Notes: generated from the sequence alone by a model not told the origin. 58,821 nucleotides of DNA from Anaerolineae bacterium (GCA_019913005.1 JAIOHL010000215.1:1-58821); one strand, 5' to 3'. Positions 1 to 8,950 are shown, counted from the stretch's first letter. Program-made: numbers and translations.

Positions 1-211
1 GGGTAAAGGTAGCAGTCGGGGGCAGCGATGGCACACCCAATGGCATCCGCGACGGGGTGGCGGGCGTAATCAACGATTCGCGGCTCGTATCGTCATCACC
101 ATCCATCGCAAACAGCAAATAGCCAATGATGCCGACCCCAATCAGCATCAATCCGACCAAGATGCCTAAACTACAGGATAGAAAAAAGGTAGGATAGCGA
201 CGGTGTTCCAA
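1..211 (-). CDS. Membrane-anchored protein, N-terminal part only (runs off left edge)
   Basis: An open frame begins at a TTG codon at 211 and continues to the window edge without a stop, giving 70 residues. The TTG is preceded by GAGGT six bases upstream, a good ribosome binding site, and an in-frame TGA lies just before it, so no earlier start is possible. After a short basic N-terminus (residues 2-5 E, H, R, R) comes one hydrophobic segment at about residues 8-33, then an acidic run (MDGDDD) and a Pro/Thr/Ser-rich stretch typical of an extracytoplasmic linker. The likely form is a single-pass membrane or lipoprotein-like protein with an unknown C-terminal domain. It starts 18 bases after the epimerase gene on the same strand, so the two are probably cotranscribed. 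Function not recognised. Confidence 0.6.
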   Translation of the reverse strand, partial: MEHRRYPTFFLSCSLGILVGLMLIGVGIIGYLLFAMDGDDDTSRESLITPATPSRMPLGVPSLPPTATFT

Positions 212-229
212 TGGGCTACCTCATCATCA

Positions 230-1300
230 CTACGAAGTTTGGCGCAGGCGCTCCACCCACCCGCGATAGATTTCCTCAAAAATCATCGGCAGGGTCTTGG
301 TGATGTCCCAATTCGGGTAATGCGCTTTCATTTTCCCTAAATCGGAGATGTAACAAATATGATCGCCTTCGCGGTTTTTATCTACATACTCATAACGCAT
401 TTCCTGCCCACTGAGTTGCGCGGCGAGGTCAAATGCTTCCAAAATCGAGACCGAGTTGCCACGTCCGCCTCCCAAATTATACACTTCGCCGGGGCGGGGA
501 TTGGCATAAAACGCCTCAATAAATGTAGCAACATCGTGGGCATGGATGTTGTCGCGCACTTGCTTGCCCTTATAGCCAAAAATTTTGTAGTGACCGCCCG
601 CCACATTAACTTTGATGAGATAACTCAAAAAGCCATGTAACTCCACACCAGAATGGTTTGGCCCGGTCAAACACCCCCCACGCAAACAGCAGGTTTTCAG
701 CCCAAAATAGCGGCCATATTCCTGCACCATCACATCGGCGGACACCTTCGACACGCCAAAAATGGAATGCTTGGACTGGTCAATCCGCATATCCTCGCGC
801 ACCCCGTTATAGTCAGCAGGGTCGGCATAATCCCAACGGGTCGCCAATTCGTTTAAGGCCAATTCGTTGGGCGCATCGCCATAGACCTTGTTAGTGGACA
901 TATGCACAAATACCGCATCCGGCGCATGGCGATGGGTGGCTTCCAATAAATTTAATGTGCCCACCGCGTTCACATCAAAATCATCAAAGGGGCGGGTGGC
1001 GGCCAGATCGTGGCTGGGTTGGGCGGCGGCATGAACGATTAAATCCGGCTGCAATTCTTGGATGCACTGTTCGATGGCAGGCCGATTACGAATATCCAGT
1101 TCGTGATGCTGAAAATGGCGACAGGTGGCTTCTAAGCGGTGCTGATTCCAACGGGTATCGCCAGCAGGCCCAAAAAAATCGGCCCGCATGTTGTTGTCTA
1201 TACCATGTACTGTCCAGCCGAGGGCATCAAAATGGGTGACGACTTCTGAACCGATGAGGCCGCTGGAGCCGGTCACAAGAATTTTCTGGGTCAATATCAT
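230..1300 (-). CDS. NAD-dependent sugar-nucleotide epimerase, CDP-paratose 2-epimerase-like
   Basis: This 356-residue extended short-chain dehydrogenase has the NAD-binding motif GSSGLIG at residues 11-17, the STNKVYGD block at 135-142 and FGVSK at 181-185. The overall pattern, including MVQEYGRYF after the active site, resembles the CDP-paratose/CDP-tyvelose 2-epimerase branch, which inverts C2 of CDP-3,6-dideoxyhexoses for surface polysaccharides. The family's catalytic Tyr of YxxxK is Phe181 here, while Lys185 is present; I recall Phe in some homologues of this subgroup but cannot check. The start ATG follows AGGGAA. The downstream gene is a membrane protein, not another sugar-nucleotide enzyme, so the substrate is not confirmed by context. 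An SDR epimerase is near certain; the exact substrate is inferred. Confidence 0.8.
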   Translation of the reverse strand: MILTQKILVTGSSGLIGSEVVTHFDALGWTVHGIDNNMRADFFGPAGDTRWNQHRLEATCRHFQHHELDIRNRPAIEQCIQELQPDLIVHAAAQPSHDLAATRPFDDFDVNAVGTLNLLEATHRHAPDAVFVHMSTNKVYGDAPNELALNELATRWDYADPADYNGVREDMRIDQSKHSIFGVSKVSADVMVQEYGRYFGLKTCCLRGGCLTGPNHSGVELHGFLSYLIKVNVAGGHYKIFGYKGKQVRDNIHAHDVATFIEAFYANPRPGEVYNLGGGRGNSVSILEAFDLAAQLSGQEMRYEYVDKNREGDHICYISDLGKMKAHYPNWDITKTLPMIFEEIYRGWVERLRQTS

Positions 1301-1409
1301 TTCCCTATGCGTGGGTTGTAAATATCTCGCAGGGGAGTGTAGCGCAAAAAGGGGCAGATTTTAATAGGGAATGTCGGGTGCTTTTCACAATAACCGCCCC
1401 TGTCAAATT

Positions 1410-1448
1410 GTGTAAATTCTGTCTACGACCAACTAGCAGAAATTACAC
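1410..1448. promoter_or_regulatory. Imperfect inverted repeat in the 308-bp divergent spacer 1301-1608
   Basis: The spacer 1301-1608 separates the divergent epimerase and beta-helix genes and must hold both promoters. Within it GTGTAAATTCTG (1410-1421) is the reverse complement of CAGAAATTACAC (1437-1448) except for one position, with 15 bases between the arms. It could be an operator or a short stem. No clear -35/-10 pair and no other structure stood out, apart from a weak CTCTC/GAGAG pairing near 1521-1542. Confidence 0.3.
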
Positions 1449-1608
1449 TCATTTGCGGTCAAAAGGGCATCCTAGTGGCATGGTTGCATTGTTAGAAAAT
1501 TCTGTCAGCACCAACGCTAATCTCTCGCTAAACTAAAGAGAGGGGAAAGAGGTGGTTACAAAAAACCTTGTATATTAAGTTTTGCTCAATGATTCGGAGG
1601 GAACTCCA

Positions 1609-4446
1609 ATGGCTTTTTTTCATATCCGTAAGGCATTTGCCCTACTGCTCGTTTTTAGTCTTATCGCAGGTTTCATCGTCCCCACGTTTTCGCACCCCAA
1701 ACACACCGCACTGGCAGCGCCGCCAATCTCGGCCCCCAAAGCGCCGCCAAACCCGCCCGTCTATCCCAGCAACTGCACTGGAAGTTTTGCTCACATCTAT
1801 AACGTTGGGACGGGTCAACCGTATACTTCAATTGGGGCTGTACCGTTTAGCAGCCTGCAACCTAGTTCGATTGTGCGCATTCATTACCGCGCCACGCCTT
1901 ATTATGAAAAAGTGTTTGTGAACACGATTGCGACGGCCAACCAACCCGTGTGTATTGTGGGTGTGCCGGGGCCAAATGGCGAACTGCCGATTATTGATGG
2001 GCAGAACGCCACCACCAGCGCCAACATGGAAACGCACTATGATGGCAGCCAACAGCGCGGCCTGTTCACCATCATCGGGGCGGATGACGGCCTGCTGCCT
2101 GCCTACATTTATGTAGAGGGATTACACTTCCGCAATGCCTATCAGGATTACACCTTCACCGCCAAAAATGGCACGGTGCGGAATTACACCACCAATGCGG
2201 CAGCGGTGTATGTGCAGCGCGGCGAACACATCCGCATTACCGGTTGTATCATCAGCGGGTCGGGCAATGGTCTATTTGCGGCTACTGATGATGATGGCAA
2301 TATCACCCGCGACCTAACGCTCGAATACAGCTATGTCTATGGCAATGGGGTGGTGGGACGTGACCGCGAACACAACACCTATACCGAATCCATTGGCATG
2401 GTTTATCAATACAACTACTTTTCGGCGTTGCGAACCGGCTCGATGGGAGCGAATATCAAAGATCGCTCATCCGGCACGATTGTCCGCTATAACTGGGTGG
2501 ACGGCGGCGCCATTGTGGTGGATTTGGTCGAATCAGAATACGGGTGGCCCGTACTCAGCCAGCAGCCGAATTATCATCAGGCGTGGGTCTACGGCAATGT
2601 GCTGATTAATCGGCCTACCTCATCAGCCAATGGACGCAGCACCGTACATTTTGGCGGCGACAACGGCGGCGATACCCCCATCCCCGGCACGCAGCCCTGT
2701 GGATGGGATGCAGGCCAAGACCCTACCGACTGTTATCGCAAAGGGCCGCTCTATTTCTTTAACAACACCGTTATCCTGCATGTGTCGTCGGGCCACAAGA
2801 CGCTGCTCCGACTGCAAACCGATGAGCAGTACGCCACCGCCTACAACAATATCGTGCATGTGGTCGGTACGGGTTATAACATCAGCTATATGAGTTATCG
2901 GGGACAGTTAAATCTCGGCCTCAATATTGTCAACCGCAACAGCAGCCCCCTCACCGATTTTCACCTCAACCAACCCGGCCCGGCGTCAACGGTGGTCGGC
3001 CATACCAATGTCACGGTCTTCACCAATCCGACCCAAACGGGTTTTGTCAATGCCAACGCCGAAAACTTCTATTTGTTGCCGACTTCACCCGCCATCAACA
3101 ACGGCACGCCAATCCTTAGCCCCAGCCTGCCTGTGACGAATGAATATCACACCACACTGGGGGCACGGGTGCGCAATAATGATGGGGCACTCGACATGGG
3201 GGCGTTTGAATATACTCCCTCGCTGGCAATGGATACCCTCGCGGTATTTAATCCAAACAGTGAAGCCGCCAGTCTCATCAACACGCTCCAAGATAGTCCA
3301 CCCCCATCCGCCAATCTCAATTTTTCACCGACACCCCCCGCCGCTGTCGTCAATGGGCAGTGGGTGATGGGCGATTGGGATGGCAACGGGCAAAAATCGC
3401 CGGGGGTCTATGCACCGAATGGCGTGTTCTATTTCACCAATGTGGTCGGTACCACGACCAGTTGGAATGGCATTTGGTTTGGCCTGTTTAATAAACCTGC
3501 GGTAGTGGGGCGATTTAATGCTGGCATCAATCGTGACTGTTTTGGTGTCGTGGACAATGCCAACTTCCCACCCTATGGTATGGCGTTTGCCTTGTATTTC
3601 ACCTGCGACAATGCGGGTGGCGATCCTCCCAAGACGTTTCAATGGCTCAGTGTGCTGTTGCCTGATAATCAAGGTTTTAGTGGAGCGTTCCAATTCACCT
3701 CTGGAGATTTCGATGGCAATGGGGTGGATTCGATTGCCGTGCGGCGCGGGCCGTTTATCGCATGGACAAATGTCCCACCCACGACATTGGAATCAGCCTT
3801 TAGCCTTGCCCAATATATCGGCGCTCCTTCGTCGGTAGATTATGGGGTGGTGTTGAGCGGCGACTGGGATGGCAATGGCCTCGACAGCTTTGGCCTATTC
3901 TATCAAGACGGGTCGTTCTATCGCCGCACCGACCTTGAATGGAACACGGGCCGCTATCTCTTGCAGCGGGTCGGCGTCCCAATTGGTACCCCAACCAACG
4001 CGACCAGTTGGCGAGGGCATACAGGTGGTACAGGCGGAAGCAGTGGTGGAGATGCTGGCGCTGATAGTCCTTCTACCCAAACACCGCTCGGCTTAGTGGG
4101 TCATATCGAAGCCGAAAGCCCGGATGTCACCAAGCAGGGCAGTTGGACAACTCAATCCGCCCCAACTGCTAGTGGTGGGCAATATGTCTTTAGCAGTGAC
4201 CTGTCCGGCGCATTGACCTTGTCATTTGAGGGCACATCCGTCGAAATCGCCTATCTTGAAGGGCCTGCCTTTGGCACATTCACCGTGTTGATTGACGATG
4301 TGGCAGTCCGCACCGTTATCGCCACCAATGCGACGGCGGGTCATGCCAGCACCGTCGTCAATTACCTGACTGATGAAGTCCACACGCTCCAAATTGTGCC
4401 AATTGATGGGACGATAGCGGTGGATGCGTTTGAGGTAGCAGAGTAA
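1609..4446 (+). CDS. Secreted right-handed beta-helix protein with FG-GAP-like and jelly-roll-like C-terminal modules
   Basis: The protein is 945 residues. I place the start at ATG 1609 because GGAGGG lies eight bases upstream; nine in-frame codons precede it without such a site. A signal peptide with a basic N-terminus and a hydrophobic core covers about residues 1-40. Residues 50-530 show short repeating strands rich in Asn and Gly (NNTVILH, YNNIVHVV, YGNVLIN) and end in MGAFEY, the usual close of pectate-lyase-like parallel beta-helix domains. Residues 575-797 contain calcium-loop repeats of the GDWDGNG type. Residues 833-944 form a separate beta-rich domain starting IEAESPD. The last two modules recur in the genes at 47684 and 50327. 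It is likely an exported polysaccharide-binding or lyase-type protein; no catalytic residues could be assigned. Confidence 0.75.
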   Translation: MAFFHIRKAFALLLVFSLIAGFIVPTFSHPKHTALAAPPISAPKAPPNPPVYPSNCTGSFAHIYNVGTGQPYTSIGAVPFSSLQPSSIVRIHYRATPYYEKVFVNTIATANQPVCIVGVPGPNGELPIIDGQNATTSANMETHYDGSQQRGLFTIIGADDGLLPAYIYVEGLHFRNAYQDYTFTAKNGTVRNYTTNAAAVYVQRGEHIRITGCIISGSGNGLFAATDDDGNITRDLTLEYSYVYGNGVVGRDREHNTYTESIGMVYQYNYFSALRTGSMGANIKDRSSGTIVRYNWVDGGAIVVDLVESEYGWPVLSQQPNYHQAWVYGNVLINRPTSSANGRSTVHFGGDNGGDTPIPGTQPCGWDAGQDPTDCYRKGPLYFFNNTVILHVSSGHKTLLRLQTDEQYATAYNNIVHVVGTGYNISYMSYRGQLNLGLNIVNRNSSPLTDFHLNQPGPASTVVGHTNVTVFTNPTQTGFVNANAENFYLLPTSPAINNGTPILSPSLPVTNEYHTTLGARVRNNDGALDMGAFEYTPSLAMDTLAVFNPNSEAASLINTLQDSPPPSANLNFSPTPPAAVVNGQWVMGDWDGNGQKSPGVYAPNGVFYFTNVVGTTTSWNGIWFGLFNKPAVVGRFNAGINRDCFGVVDNANFPPYGMAFALYFTCDNAGGDPPKTFQWLSVLLPDNQGFSGAFQFTSGDFDGNGVDSIAVRRGPFIAWTNVPPTTLESAFSLAQYIGAPSSVDYGVVLSGDWDGNGLDSFGLFYQDGSFYRRTDLEWNTGRYLLQRVGVPIGTPTNATSWRGHTGGTGGSSGGDAGADSPSTQTPLGLVGHIEAESPDVTKQGSWTTQSAPTASGGQYVFSSDLSGALTLSFEGTSVEIAYLEGPAFGTFTVLIDDVAVRTVIATNATAGHASTVVNYLTDEVHTLQIVPIDGTIAVDAFEVAE

Positions 4447-4463
4447 AACACCGCTACATTCAC

Positions 4464-4494
4464 AAAAGCCCCTCTTGTTTTGGGAGGGGTTTTT
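4464..4494. terminator. Bidirectional rho-independent terminator between convergent genes
   Basis: The arms CCCCTC (4469-4474) and GAGGGG (4484-4489) form a six-pair stem with a nine-base loop. TTTTT follows at 4490-4494 and AAAA precedes at 4464-4467, so the hairpin has a T-tract on each strand. It sits between the stop of the beta-helix gene and the stop of the cupin gene and can serve both. Confidence 0.8.
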
Positions 4495-4520
4495 GTTTTA
4501 CGGAAAACAGAAAATCAGTC

Positions 4521-4892
4521 TTAATCACCCGTCGGCTTAATCCCGGCGTTTTCGACCATCAAAATCACACTGCGGATCGGAGCGCGGGTCTTGTGCAGCA
4601 CGCCTTTCGGCACAGTAAACCCTTGTCGCGGGCCAAGTTCAACGGTGCGGCCCTCAAGGTCAATGATAAACTGCCCCTCGATCACATAGAAAAATTCATC
4701 GTCGTCATCGTGTTTGTGCCAATGAAATTCGCCTTGCATGATACCCAAACGCACGACGCTATTATTCACTTGGGTCAATGTTTGGTTGTACCATTGGTCA
4801 GTACACGCCTCGACCAATGTCTGCACATCAATCAATTCCAATGGCGGAAAGAGGGTATTAAGGTGGATGGAATAGGGGGATTCATTCGACAT
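4521..4892 (-). CDS. Small cupin-domain protein
   Basis: This 123-residue protein is a single cupin barrel. Motif 1 supplies His59, His61 and Glu66 (HKHDDDDE, with Gly73 closing the motif) and motif 2 supplies His100 (PKGVLH), the usual metal ligands of mono-cupins. The start ATG has AAGGAGAG upstream. It lies 33 bases downstream of the ABM-domain gene on the same strand, so they probably form a two-gene operon. Cupins of this size include isomerases, dioxygenases and ligand-binding proteins; nothing here fixes the reaction. The acidic run DDDD next to the metal site is common in such cupins. A cytoplasmic location is expected because no signal peptide is visible. Confidence 0.8.
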   Translation of the reverse strand: MSNESPYSIHLNTLFPPLELIDVQTLVEACTDQWYNQTLTQVNNSVVRLGIMQGEFHWHKHDDDDEFFYVIEGQFIIDLEGRTVELGPRQGFTVPKGVLHKTRAPIRSVILMVENAGIKPTGD

Positions 4893-4925
4893 AGTGACTC
4901 TCCTTTTTTGAGCAAAACAGACGGG

Positions 4926-5234
4926 TTAATCTGGGCTGACCTTGATTTCGTAATGATTGGCGACCTCCTCAAATCGGGAAAGCAGCACGCGGGCCTCTGG
5001 TTCAATAACTGGCGTGGTGTAGGTATCCCCCGCAAAACCCCGCACAGCTTCCAAAGATTCAAATAGGGTCATGACGACAAAAGCCGTCTCTGATTCACCG
5101 TCTTGGCGCAACACATACGCTCCGTGAAAACCAGTAACGCGGTGAATACCCGGCAAGATGTATTCTCGTAGTAGTTCTTCATAGGCATCCGCATTCTCTG
5201 GGGTCGTCCAACCCCGCCAAACTCGTGCAATCAT
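4926..5234 (-). CDS. Antibiotic biosynthesis monooxygenase (ABM)-domain protein
   Basis: The open frame could start at 5396, but AAGGAGG lies nine bases before ATG 5234, and the region upstream does not look like coding sequence, so I choose 5234 (102 residues). An alternative ATG at 5240 has a spacer of only three bases. The sequence has the ferredoxin-like ABM pattern: MIARVWRGWT at the N-terminus, a helix rich in Glu (AYEELLREYIL), then FVVMTLFESLEAVRGF. ABM-fold proteins are small dimeric oxygenases or heme-degrading enzymes, and many are uncharacterised. It is the first gene of an operon with the cupin gene, and both products are small soluble proteins of the kind found in detoxification or quinone chemistry; that role is inference. 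Confidence 0.7.
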   Translation of the reverse strand: MIARVWRGWTTPENADAYEELLREYILPGIHRVTGFHGAYVLRQDGESETAFVVMTLFESLEAVRGFAGDTYTTPVIEPEARVLLSRFEEVANHYEIKVSPD

Positions 5235-5491
5235 AAGCATTGGCCTCCTTTTACATTGTTCTTCGAGCACAGCATCAAAACTAAACGAACAACTAGATGT
5301 GAGCGACATCACACCCAATTTACGAGTATTACGATGTAACGGTTTTTGAAAATTAAAAAGCGCGGATAGGGGGATGCTTAAAAATGGCATCCACATATAT
5401 GGAGAAAACTTTCTTAGGTTAGAAATGGCAAGATATTTCTAGCGCAAAACAACCAGCCCTGCACTGTCCTTTGGTACAGGTCAGCTAGGGT

Positions 5492-6703
5492 TTAGAAGTC
5501 AGCGCAATCCCCAGCAGTCTCAATGACATCGCCACGCATCCATAAATTCGAATACTGTGGGTCATCGTCACGTGCCTGCCACCAAGCATGACCATCTTCG
5601 CCAATGACCTGATCCCCCGCTGCAACAACTTGGCGTGCTGGAAATATACTCACAATGGGATACGTTGGGCCGGGGCCGCCGCGCAAATGGATATCTTGTT
5701 GGGAATAGAGCCAGCATACCTCTGGCTGTGGCATAATCCATACTTGAAAAAGATCGCCTGCTTTGGTCAGCATCCGACTATCATCAGCGGTAAACAACGG
5801 GGGACGATAGTTGTCTTGCTCAACCAGCAAGGTAAAAGCGGTTTCACCAGTCTCGGCATCCCAAAATGTAATGCCTGCCCCCCATCCCCATGACAACACA
5901 TAGCGCCCCATCCCATCCCATCTTATTCCAGTGATTGAAACTCCATCAGGATTAGCGGTGTGCTCATATAGAATAGTGGCGGCATCAGCATCCACCACAC
6001 GAAATCCATATCCGTAGACCCCGACCTCAAACCATTCAAGGTATCGGCGACCCATAGGACTCCATTCTGAACCAAGCAGGACGGGTGAATAGTAATTTAG
6101 GTTCTCTACTAGCGGTAAGTAACTATCAGGCTGGATATTTAGGAATGCGCCTGTCTCAGCGTCCAATACCTGCGCCGTTGGTAAAGTAGGGTATGTACCC
6201 CACATCAACAATATTTGGGTTTCGTCATGATTCCATGCTGCATTAGTGGCATCTTCACCGTAATGAGAAAAAATACGTCGGCCTGTGGTCATGTCCCATA
6301 GAGTTACGCCATTGATATGGGCAACGAGTAGGCGTGTATTGTCATGATTCCAAGCCACTGTATAAATCGAAGTCAAAGAATTGCTTTCAGGATGCCACAA
6401 TGTATATTTGAGGGAAGCTGTACGGGTATCCCATACACTGATGAGATGTCTGTGACCGACCAAAATCCACCGTCCGTCCGAACTCCACGCGAGTTCCGTA
6501 CCCCACTGGCCTTGATGCATACAGCACATGCCTTCCGGTGGGAGGGCAATGTTCAGCGTCAGCAGTAGAACGGGTTGAGTCGCTGCTATTTGTAAGGGCG
6601 GCATGGCATCAACCACTTGCAATGGAGCAGGAATTACGGCAAAGGCCATCAATAGAGCTATCGCAATTATCCGAATTTTTGAAGGCCAAGATCGTGCAAC
6701 CAT
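5492..6703 (-). CDS. Secreted WD40-type beta-propeller protein with C-terminal SH3-like domain
   Basis: I start this gene at ATG 6703, which follows AGGAAG, giving 403 residues; the frame is open nine codons further upstream. Residues 1-33 form a signal peptide with a basic N-terminus and a long hydrophobic core. The middle has WD40-like blades with the WD pairs VWDTRT, LWDMTTGR and FWDAETGE and repeated AWNHD strands. The last 70 residues match a bacterial SH3 domain: CWLYSQQDIHLRGGPGP, then GEDGHAWWQAR and NLWMRGDVI, as in extracellular SH3b modules that bind cell-wall or glycan ligands. It is probably an exported binding protein. The nearest genes on the same strand are more than 50 bases upstream and 250 bases downstream, so it may be monocistronic. 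Confidence 0.75.
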   Translation of the reverse strand: MVARSWPSKIRIIAIALLMAFAVIPAPLQVVDAMPPLQIAATQPVLLLTLNIALPPEGMCCMHQGQWGTELAWSSDGRWILVGHRHLISVWDTRTASLKYTLWHPESNSLTSIYTVAWNHDNTRLLVAHINGVTLWDMTTGRRIFSHYGEDATNAAWNHDETQILLMWGTYPTLPTAQVLDAETGAFLNIQPDSYLPLVENLNYYSPVLLGSEWSPMGRRYLEWFEVGVYGYGFRVVDADAATILYEHTANPDGVSITGIRWDGMGRYVLSWGWGAGITFWDAETGETAFTLLVEQDNYRPPLFTADDSRMLTKAGDLFQVWIMPQPEVCWLYSQQDIHLRGGPGPTYPIVSIFPARQVVAAGDQVIGEDGHAWWQARDDDPQYSNLWMRGDVIETAGDCADF

Positions 6704-6755
6704 AATGCTTCCTAACTTTCTCAAAACCAAAATTCGAGCCTATGGGAAACAGATT

Positions 6756-7169
6756 TTATTCATTTTTGCGGCGTTTCACCTTTTCCGAGGGACGAAAACG
6801 TAATCCTGACCATGTGTCATTAATGGAAATCGCGGCGACTGTTTCCAGCCCCTTCGCGTTGACTGTCTCCCAGCCAATATCGCGGGTAATGTCCGTTTTG
6901 ATTTTGCTCGATTTTTTGGGGTAGGTCATCCAGAGCAGGCCATCATGCTTGAGGGCATCAATAGCAATCGGCGCAAGGGTATCCACATCGGTCTTGTTAT
7001 GCACAAACACCTGTACAACATCAAATCTGTTGCCGTCGGGTTCGGTGGCAAGGGCAGTATTCGGCGGTAGTTCACCTAATTGCTTCAAATATCCTTCAGG
7101 GGCATTGAGAATCAAACATTTGTGACCCGCTTTGATGCCCAGTTTTTGTGTCAGTATGCGTTCGCTCAT
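6756..7169 (-). CDS. DUF3052-like protein
   Basis: The protein is 137 residues from ATG 7169, which is preceded by AAGGAGA; a TTG codon just upstream is a less likely start. Its pattern, with KLGIKAGHKCLILNAPEGY near the N-terminus, a central VQVFVHNKTDVD strand-turn, GLLWMTYPKKSSK, and a C-terminal TWSGLRFRP, fits the small DUF3052 family as I remember it. Members are soluble alpha/beta proteins resembling a stripped-down Rossmann or methyltransferase-like fold, with no proven activity. It is divergent from the restriction-system controller gene, and the 123-bp spacer contains that system's C-boxes. No functional link to restriction is implied by sequence. Confidence 0.65.
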   Translation of the reverse strand: MSERILTQKLGIKAGHKCLILNAPEGYLKQLGELPPNTALATEPDGNRFDVVQVFVHNKTDVDTLAPIAIDALKHDGLLWMTYPKKSSKIKTDITRDIGWETVNAKGLETVAAISINDTWSGLRFRPSEKVKRRKNE

Positions 7170-7242
7170 CAAAATCTCTCCTTGTCCATTTCATTTGCTT
7201 CCAAGATACCATGTGATCTGGTGAGGCGCATGTAATTGGATG

Positions 7243-7269
7243 ATACTTATAGTATGTAGACTTAAAGTC
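7243..7269 (+). promoter_or_regulatory. Twin C-boxes upstream of the restriction controller gene
   Basis: Two inverted repeats sit 23 bases before the controller start: ATACT-TAT-AGTAT at 7243-7255 and GACT-TAA-AGTC at 7259-7269. They match the known C-box form of type II restriction-modification controllers (ACT, short AT-rich centre, AGT), where two boxes side by side first activate and then repress the C and endonuclease genes. The first box core is repeated exactly at 8973-8983 before the methyltransferase. Confidence 0.75.
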
Positions 7270-7292
7270 ATCACTTTTTTAGATTCTGGCGT

Positions 7293-7523
7293 ATGAACGA
7301 TATAGAGATTATCCTTCGGCAATTTGGGAAAAATGTGCGCTACTGGCGGAAGATACGGGGTTTCTCTCAGGAGGAACTAGCCGAAAGATGCGGTCTGCAT
7401 CGTACCTATATTGGGGGCATTGAACGCGGCGAACGCAATGTGGCACTTATCAACATTGTTAAACTCTCAACCGCGCTGGAGGTTTCGGTCAGCAATCTCA
7501 TTGAAAGAGCAGATGCCGGATGA
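7293..7523 (+). CDS. Restriction-modification controller protein (C protein, XRE family)
   Basis: This 76-residue protein is almost entirely a helix-turn-helix domain, with FSQEELAERCGLHRTYIGGI (residues about 24-43) followed by ERGERN, the signature of C proteins such as C.PvuII and C.AhdI. C proteins are dimers that delay endonuclease expression after a restriction system enters a new cell. Its stop overlaps the endonuclease start by four bases (ATGA), so the two are translationally coupled. Two C-boxes lie directly upstream and one lies before the methyltransferase gene, so this protein can be expected to control all three genes. Length and position are typical of the family. Confidence 0.88.
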   Translation: MNDIEIILRQFGKNVRYWRKIRGFSQEELAERCGLHRTYIGGIERGERNVALINIVKLSTALEVSVSNLIERADAG

Positions 7524-8113
7524 TCTCGCCCTATGATGGCCTCCCACCCACTGCTTGGCGCGATAGAACGCTGGAACTGATTCAGCAGCATCCTCTAAAA
7601 AACCAAGAACTCTACGACGTGACCCGACAAGCATGGGAGGATATTTTTCAATCCCAAATTGGCAGTCGGGCATTCCGAATCGGGATAGAGTTGTTTCCTG
7701 CCCCGCAGATCATGGGCTTCTTTTTACATGAGCTTATCGCGTTGGAATTTCAATCGCGCTATCCTGATATATGGCGGCGCGACCAGCACAGTGGCGAAAA
7801 AGACATGGTGTATATACCCGATGAGCGATTTTCAATCGAAATCAAAACCTCATCCAGTGTCAAGAACATTTATGGCAATCGGAGTTATACTCAAATTGCC
7901 TCTACAACCAAAAAAACCAAATCCGGCTATTATCTGGCAATCAATTTTGAGAAATTCTCAGCCAAATCAGTCCGACCCCAACTAACGAGGGTTCGCTTTG
8001 GATGGCTAGACCACAGTGATTGGCTAGGTCAGTCGGCTGCAACAGGCCAACAAGCTCGTCTTAGCCCAGAGGTCGAACGATACAAGCTAATTGAGCTACC
8101 CCTCGGCGAATAA
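7520..8113 (+). CDS. Type II restriction endonuclease, ScaI family
   Basis: The 197-residue protein has the PD-(D/E)xK nuclease pattern with Asp95 (EKDMVY), Glu107 and Lys109 (SIEIKTSS). Blocks such as PAPQIMGFFLHELI, KSGYYLAINFEKF, FGWLDHSDW and GQQARLSPEVE agree with the ScaI-family endonucleases as I recall them. ScaI cuts AGTACT to blunt ends. My eye scan found no AGTACT in this window, which supports the same specificity. The gene is coupled to the C gene by an ATGA overlap, and its last 18 bases overlap the convergent methyltransferase gene. Catalytic residues are intact, so it is probably active. The main uncertainty is the exact recognition site. Confidence 0.85.
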   Translation: MISPYDGLPPTAWRDRTLELIQQHPLKNQELYDVTRQAWEDIFQSQIGSRAFRIGIELFPAPQIMGFFLHELIALEFQSRYPDIWRRDQHSGEKDMVYIPDERFSIEIKTSSSVKNIYGNRSYTQIASTTKKTKSGYYLAINFEKFSAKSVRPQLTRVRFGWLDHSDWLGQSAATGQQARLSPEVERYKLIELPLGE

Positions 8114-8950
8114 TACCTGCTGATGTGGCGCTGCGGCTTGACGAATAACATTTTCGAGGCGTGCTGCGGTGATCGCACAATAGTCCGATTGGATTTCAAA
8201 GCCAATCACCCGCCGCTGAAGCCGCAGGGCAACCGCCGCTGTTGTGCCAGAGCCAATAAAGGGATCAAAAATTAAATCCCCTTCATTGGAAGAGGCCAAG
8301 ATTATCCGTTCAATTACTTCTTCAGGGAATTGGGCCGGATGGGGGGTACGTTCCTTTGAAGCCCGATTTTGCCCGGAGGTGACTTTTTTGAATTGCCAGA
8401 CATCACCGGGGTTTTTGCCGATTGGATTGACCTTAACTTTGCCGTTTTTCTTCTGGTTAGGGTATTTCACGTCGGGATCGCGTACATCATCTAGGTTAAA
8501 GGTATATTGCTCCGGATTTTTCACATACCACAGGAACTTTTCGTTGCGTGGCGAGAAGAATTTCCGGCCCGCGACACCTGCTCCATATTGCCACACAATT
8601 TCTTGAATCAAGAAAAAGGGAATCCGCTGCCATAACAAATAAGGGATGGGGATGGCTTTGGCACGATCCGAAATCGCTAGATAGCCGAGATTTAACCAAA
8701 ATGAGCCACTGGCAGTCGAAAGACGATGGACTTCCCCAATCCAATCCTCACACCATACCAGATATTCATCTAAGGGGCGCGGGGCTTCGTAGGCCTTGCC
8801 AATATTGTAGGGTGGGCTAGTGACCGTCAAATCTATGATTTCGCTTGGCATCCGCCGCATGTAATCAAGGCAGTCACCCTGATAAATGAGACACTGCGAA
8901 TGTTGGTAGTAGGGTAGGCCAAGTAGGTCAACAAGTTCTGCCAATTCCAT
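8096..8950 (-). CDS. DNA methyltransferase of the ScaI-type system, probably N4-cytosine
   Basis: The 284-residue enzyme has the catalytic motif TSPPYN at residues 44-49 ahead of the AdoMet-binding motif DPFIGSGTT at 229-237, the beta-class order. The SPPY form is the one usually found in N4-cytosine enzymes, and M.ScaI is an m4C methylase, so it probably modifies the C of AGTACT. AAAGGA lies six bases before ATG 8950. A C-box core (8973-8983) sits 22 bases upstream of the start, so the C protein probably represses or tunes this promoter. The gene faces the endonuclease gene and their 3' ends overlap by 18 bases. No truncation or missing motif was seen. Confidence 0.9.
   Translation of the reverse strand: MELAELVDLLGLPYYQHSQCLIYQGDCLDYMRRMPSEIIDLTVTSPPYNIGKAYEAPRPLDEYLVWCEDWIGEVHRLSTASGSFWLNLGYLAISDRAKAIPIPYLLWQRIPFFLIQEIVWQYGAGVAGRKFFSPRNEKFLWYVKNPEQYTFNLDDVRDPDVKYPNQKKNGKVKVNPIGKNPGDVWQFKKVTSGQNRASKERTPHPAQFPEEVIERIILASSNEGDLIFDPFIGSGTTAAVALRLQRRVIGFEIQSDYCAITAARLENVIRQAAAPHQQVLFAEG

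Noticed and set aside
1521-1542. CTCTC/GAGAG pairing as a terminator
   Set aside because: Only five pairs, no T-tract, and it lies before a gene start rather than after a gene end.
7406-7673. Minus-strand frames opposite the controller and endonuclease genes
   Set aside because: They overlap well-supported coding genes and have no start signals or domains.
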